Below, in pieces: positions 60,605-64,000 of a stretch of 64,000 bases of DNA; the first letter of the stretch is position 1, and each line of letters opens with the position of its first letter. The position numbers and the translations under genes were made by a program. Origin of the DNA: PHAA01 sp022706565 (lineage in GTDB: Bacteria > Bacillota > Syntrophomonadia > Syntrophomonadales > Syntrophomonadaceae); contig JAXGLD010000005.1 in NCBI GenBank assembly GCA_040769385.1, positions 1 to 64,000 of the forward strand, written 5' to 3'. Below the pieces are notes generated by a model. That model saw only the letters and a list, made by a program, of their open reading frames with translations, did not search any database and had not been told where the DNA came from.

Positions 60605-61396
60605 GTCGGGTTTGACTATAAGGACTTCAAGTTAACCATTATTCCCGAAGAAGCCGAGGTCGTGCGAATGATATTCGCCGACTATTTATCGGGACTTGGT
60701 AAAAATGCGATTATGAAGAAGCTGATTCGGCTCGGAGTACCCACCAAGTGCGGTGGTCGCTGGTCAGAAAGCACCATAGGCTCTATTCTGGGGAACGAGA
60801 AATTCATCGGTGATACGTGCTTGCAAAAGGGCTTTATCACTGACCACCTTACAAAGCAATGGAAGTCAAACAGCGGTGAGCTGCCGAAATACTATGTCGA
60901 GGGTTCACATGAAGCTATTATCGACCGCGAGACCTTCGAGGCGGTTCAGATTGAGATGGCCCGGCGGGCAGCAAAAGCTAATCATCCCCGGAAGCTGACA
61001 TTCAGCGAATTTTCGGGACTAATCACCTGTAAAAAGTGTGGAGCAAAATTCCGCAAAAAGGTAAGCGGCGTGGGCACAAAATATGCCAAGGTGGTTTGGG
61101 CTTGCGCTACCTACACTTACCGAGGAAAGCACGAATGTGCCGCCAAGCGAATACCCGAGGACATACTCAAAGAGAAATGCACCGAAGTGTTAGGGCTTGC
61201 TGTGTACGACCCCGATGTATTATCGGGGAAGATCACAGCGATAGCAGTCCCCGACGACGGCGTCCTGGTATTTACTTTTAAAGACGGCACAGAGCAAACA
61301 TCTACATGGGAAAATCGCTCCCGACGAGAGAGCTGGACTGACGAGATGCGGCAAACCGCAAGAGAACGGGCGCTGGGAGGTACGGACAATGGCTAA
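60605..61396 (+). pseudogene. Large serine recombinase, N-terminally truncated
   Basis: The frame reads VGFDYKDFKLTIIPEEAEVVRMIFADYLSG and goes on with the recombinase and zinc-ribbon domains (GLITCKKCGAKFRKKV ... ACATYTYRGKHECAAKR) to 61396, but the N-terminal resolvase catalytic domain with the active Ser is missing; an in-frame stop lies at 60599-60601. The 5' end is therefore lost. Its end overlaps the next recombinase gene by 8 bp. It may have been removed by insertion or deletion at the edge of a mobile region. Confidence 0.85.
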
Positions 61397-62984
61397 TATA
61401 CGAGTTATCCCTGCCACCGCTCCAGCTTTGTCGGCGCAGTCAAAGTCGAACGCTGTCACGCGTCGCGTGGCGGCTTACGCAAGGGTTTCCACCGACAGCG
61501 ACGAGCAGCTTACAAGCTATGAAGCGCAAGTTGATTACTACACAAAATTCATCCAGAGCCGAGAAGACTGGGAATTTGTGACCGTCTACACGGACGAAGG
61601 GATTTCTGCGGTCACCACCAAGAAACGCGATGGCTTCAATCAGATGGTAGCTGATGCTCTGGAGGGCGACATAGACCTCATCGTCACAAAATCAGTCAGC
61701 CGCTTTGCCAGAAACACAGTAGATAGTCTCACAACCGTTCGCAAACTCAAGGAAAAAGGCGTGGAAGTCTGGTTTGAAAAAGAGAACATCTATACGCTGG
61801 ATTCCAAAGGCGAGTTACTTATTACAATTATGAGCAGTTTGGCGCAGGAAGAAAGCCGCTCCATTTCAGAGAATGTGACTTGGGGTCAGCGCAAGCGAAT
61901 GGCGGACGGCAAGGTCAGCCTTCCGTACAAACAATTCCTCGGCTACGAGAAAGGTGAGGACGGCCTACCGCAAATAGTTCCTGCCGAAGCAAAAATTGTT
62001 CGCCTCATCTTTCGTCTCTACATGGAGGGCAAGACATTCTCGGCAATAGCCAAACACCTCGAACGTCATAACATTCCGTCACCTGCAGGTAAAAAAACGT
62101 GGCAAACGGCGGTGGTTCAGTCAATCCTGACCAACGAGAAATATAAAGGCCATGCCCTACTGCAAAAGACTTTCTGTGCAGACTTCCTCACGAAGAAAAT
62201 GGTCAAGAACGAAGGACAGGTTCAGCAGTATTACGTCGAGAACAGCCATCCCGCCATTATCGAACCTGATGAGTTCGACGCCGTTCAGCTTGAAATAGAG
62301 CGACGTAAGAACCTCGGCAGACCCACGAGCAGCACGAGTATATTTGCATCCCGACTTATCTGCGCGGATTGTGGCGGCCGCTTTGGCAAGAAGGTCTGGG
62401 GCAGTTATAAGGGCGATAAGACCTACCGCAAAGAAGTCTGGCAGTGTAATGATAAATACAAACGGCTCGACAACCCCGGAAAGGGATGCCAGACGCCACA
62501 TATCACCGAGGAAGTGATCAAGGAAAGGTTTTTATCCGCATTCAATCAACTACTGCATAACCGCGATGGGCTGATTGAGGACTGCCGACTTGCTAAAAAT
62601 GTCCTTTGTGACACCACGGCAATTGATACAGAGCTTACGGAATTGTTCCGTGAGATTGAGGTTGTTACCGAACTATCCAGAAAGGCAATTTATGAAAATG
62701 CCCGATCAGCAGTAGACCAGAAGGAATGGACGGAGCGTAACAACGCCTATCTCGAACGCCACCGTAAAGCTTCAAAGCAAGTCGACGAGTTGGAATTGAT
62801 CAAGCGAGAACGCCTTGGCAAGGGCAAAATCATCGAAGGCTTCATCAAAGACATTGATAGCCGACCGCTTGCCATAGCCGAGTTTGACGAAAAACTGTGG
62901 CTTGCTGTAATCGACCAAGTGACAGTCAACCAAGATGGCACAATGACATTTAGATTCAAAAACGGCTCGGAAGTCACAGCTTAA
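61389..62984 (+). CDS. Large serine recombinase (site-specific integrase)
   Basis: The 531-residue protein has a resolvase domain with catalytic Ser34 in AYARVSTDSDEQLTSYE and the VTKSVSRFARNTVDSL motif, a recombinase domain (YMEGKTFSAIAKHLERHNIPSPAGKKTWQTAVVQSILTNEKYKGHALLQKTF), a zinc ribbon (ICADCGGRFGKKV...WQCNDKY) and a coiled coil. It catalyses integration or excision of a prophage, ICE or similar element, usually with a directionality factor. ATG 61389 lies 8 bp before the end of the truncated recombinase. The region right of it, 62985-63095, has no gene. Confidence 0.93.
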   Translation: MANIRVIPATAPALSAQSKSNAVTRRVAAYARVSTDSDEQLTSYEAQVDYYTKFIQSREDWEFVTVYTDEGISAVTTKKRDGFNQMVADALEGDIDLIVTKSVSRFARNTVDSLTTVRKLKEKGVEVWFEKENIYTLDSKGELLITIMSSLAQEESRSISENVTWGQRKRMADGKVSLPYKQFLGYEKGEDGLPQIVPAEAKIVRLIFRLYMEGKTFSAIAKHLERHNIPSPAGKKTWQTAVVQSILTNEKYKGHALLQKTFCADFLTKKMVKNEGQVQQYYVENSHPAIIEPDEFDAVQLEIERRKNLGRPTSSTSIFASRLICADCGGRFGKKVWGSYKGDKTYRKEVWQCNDKYKRLDNPGKGCQTPHITEEVIKERFLSAFNQLLHNRDGLIEDCRLAKNVLCDTTAIDTELTELFREIEVVTELSRKAIYENARSAVDQKEWTERNNAYLERHRKASKQVDELELIKRERLGKGKIIEGFIKDIDSRPLAIAEFDEKLWLAVIDQVTVNQDGTMTFRFKNGSEVTA

Positions 62985-63095
62985 CATTACCATATCAAGA
63001 TTACCAAGGAAAACAGCTCGCCAATTGATCTGACCTCATATTTTTAGCGACTCAGCATTTGTATTGTTATTAGTTCATATATCCGCACGGGAGTT

Positions 63096-63396
63096 CTACA
63101 CTTTATTACCATTCATTTTACGTTGAAAAGCGATTACCGCAAGTACAAAAACAACAACTGTGTAAGCCAATACAATGCCGAAATGCGGCATTAACTCGGC
63201 AAAATCACCGCTCAAAGTTGCCTTGATTGCCTGCACGCTATGATAAAAAGGTAAAATGTCAGCCACATTTTTGAAAGTACCACCGATTAAATCAAGTGGA
63301 ATGAATACCCCAGACAACCATCCTGCGACGTTCGTCAGCGCTGCGCCGCAGATTATAAACGCTAAACTAAAAGTGAACCAGGGAATTGAAAAACGC
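63096..63396 (-). pseudogene. ABC-2 type permease, C-terminal remnant
   Basis: Read on the minus strand, the frame gives SIPWFTFSLAFIICGAALTNVAGWLSGVFIPLDLIGGTFKNVADILPFYHSVQAIKATL and ends FQRKMNGNKV at 63096. This is the last third of an ABC-2 permease. The N-terminal part is missing: upstream there is a stop, and IS-like sequence begins near 63395. No methionine start fits before SGVF. It is likely non-functional. Confidence 0.75.
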
Positions 63397-64000
63397 TAGC
63401 GAAAAAGCGGACCACTCTGCCAACCAAATCCCCTATCATTAGGATTGTGAGATCTTAATGAATTAGGGGGAAATAGGAGTGATCAGAGTGGACCAATATC
63501 AGGATATCAGAGAAATGTACATAAAGGAAGGGATGTCTCAAAGAGCGATAGCAAGAGAGCTAGGAATCTCACGAAATACGGTGCGGCGTTACTGCCAGGG
63601 AGCGAATGTACCATGGGAGCGGAAACCTGTCGACCGGGCAGCAAATGTTGTTACACCCGCGGTAGTAGAGTTCATAAAATCATGTTTAAGGGAGGATGCC
63701 CAAAGCCCAAATCCAAAGCAAAAACATACGGCCGGGAGAATCCATGAGCGTTTATGCGAAGAGAAAGTATTTACCGGAGGCGCATCCACTATTCGCCGCG
63801 CCGTCCGGGAACTCCGGGAGAAGCAGCCCAAGGCCTTTGTCCCCCTGTCCTTTGACCCTGGCGAAGCCACACAAGTTGACTGGGGACAGGCCACAATCAT
63901 CCTTAACGGAGTAAAAACCCCAGCCCATATCTTTTGTATGCGGCTATGCCATAGCATCGCTCCGTTTGTCATAGCATACCCCACTGAGCGGGAAGAGTCC
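63395..64000 (+). mobile_element. IS21-family insertion sequence, left part
   Basis: From about 63395 the sequence GCTAGCGAAAAAGCGGACCA resembles an IS21-type left end, then the istA-like gene begins at 63488. The permease frame breaks off just at this point. The right end and istB lie outside the window. The left boundary is uncertain by about 10 bp. Confidence 0.75.
63488..64000 (+). CDS. istA: IS21-family transposase IstA, 5' part (continues past window)
   Basis: The frame open to the window end encodes at least 171 residues: MDQYQDIREMYIKEGMSQRAIARELGISRNTVRRYC (HTH), then APREKQP-type linker and EATQVDWGQATIILNG, where the Asp in QVDWG is the first of the DDE triad. This is the IstA layout of IS21 transposases. 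The GTG at 63488 follows AGGAG at 63475-63479. The two other catalytic residues and istB are beyond the right edge. Confidence 0.92.
   Translation, partial: MDQYQDIREMYIKEGMSQRAIARELGISRNTVRRYCQGANVPWERKPVDRAANVVTPAVVEFIKSCLREDAQSPNPKQKHTAGRIHERLCEEKVFTGGASTIRRAVRELREKQPKAFVPLSFDPGEATQVDWGQATIILNGVKTPAHIFCMRLCHSIAPFVIAYPTEREES

Overview
The window looks like chromosome from an anaerobic, spore-forming Clostridia-type Firmicute, most probably a syntrophic fatty-acid oxidiser of the Syntrophomonadaceae kind. The evidence is a T-box leader, a GEMM-I c-di-GMP riboswitch, a YyaC-type sporulation protein, an indolepyruvate:ferredoxin oxidoreductase and a complete C4 beta-oxidation gene row (crotonase, 3-hydroxybutyryl-CoA dehydrogenase, thiolase, long acyl-CoA dehydrogenase, CoA-transferase). 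The genus is inference; no 16S rRNA gene or species marker is present.

Layout. 1-4210: the trailer end of a large type I-E-like CRISPR array, with 69 repeats of 29 nt and spacers of 32 nt; leader and cas genes lie off the left edge. 4290-10527: an isochorismatase-like hydrolase, a tiny Flp-type pilin, tex on the minus strand, a large secreted FN3/stalk protein and a CBO0543 membrane protein. 10659-13152: tRNA-Leu(CAG), then a c-di-GMP riboswitch leading into a PAS histidine kinase and a metallo-beta-lactamase-fold enzyme. 13212-21639: a small membrane protein, an aminotransferase, a phasin-like protein with an AarF/UbiB kinase, a T-box-controlled Lrp regulator plus aminotransferase, an unknown gene and a beta-CASP nuclease. 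21981-28984: DnaD-like and DnaB-like replication proteins, an unknown gene, hisC, a YyaC-like gene and iorAB. 29523-35906: the beta-oxidation row, ended by a strong terminator; no etfAB is present. 36078-45395: a divergent tryptophanase-family lyase behind an attenuator-like leader, a flavin reductase, an LpdD-like gene with ubiX, MerR, a second AarF kinase, a site-2 protease and a duplicated membrane protein. 45570-48277: the cbiMQO metal transporter.

The right third (48.5-64 kb) looks more like accessory DNA. It carries a VanR/VanS-like pair with an S11 D,D-carboxypeptidase, an MFS exporter, a lysine-free arginine-rich protein, PhzF, a frameshifted flavodoxin, a 3'-end fragment resembling tmRNA, DJ-1/PfpI, a QueG-like iron-sulfur protein, a TetR/C45-acyltransferase pair, one truncated and one intact large serine recombinase, and an ABC-2 permease remnant cut off by an IS21-family element that runs off the right edge.

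Two dispersed palindromic repeat families punctuate gene ends. Family A (12-bp arms AATAACTTGGGG) has eight copies between 7.3 and 40.0 kb. Family B (GTTGTCAGGGGGACGGGG core, three copies with a built-in terminator) lies between 51.9 and 56.7 kb, with a related pair at 45.5 kb. Several copies supply or abut the stop codon of the upstream gene. The most notable observations are the paired 11-bp-period direct repeats upstream of both vanR and the carboxypeptidase gene, the lysine-free Arg-rich protein, the T-box whose specifier is ambiguous between Ala and Cys, the c-di-GMP riboswitch on a kinase gene, and the tmRNA-like scar.
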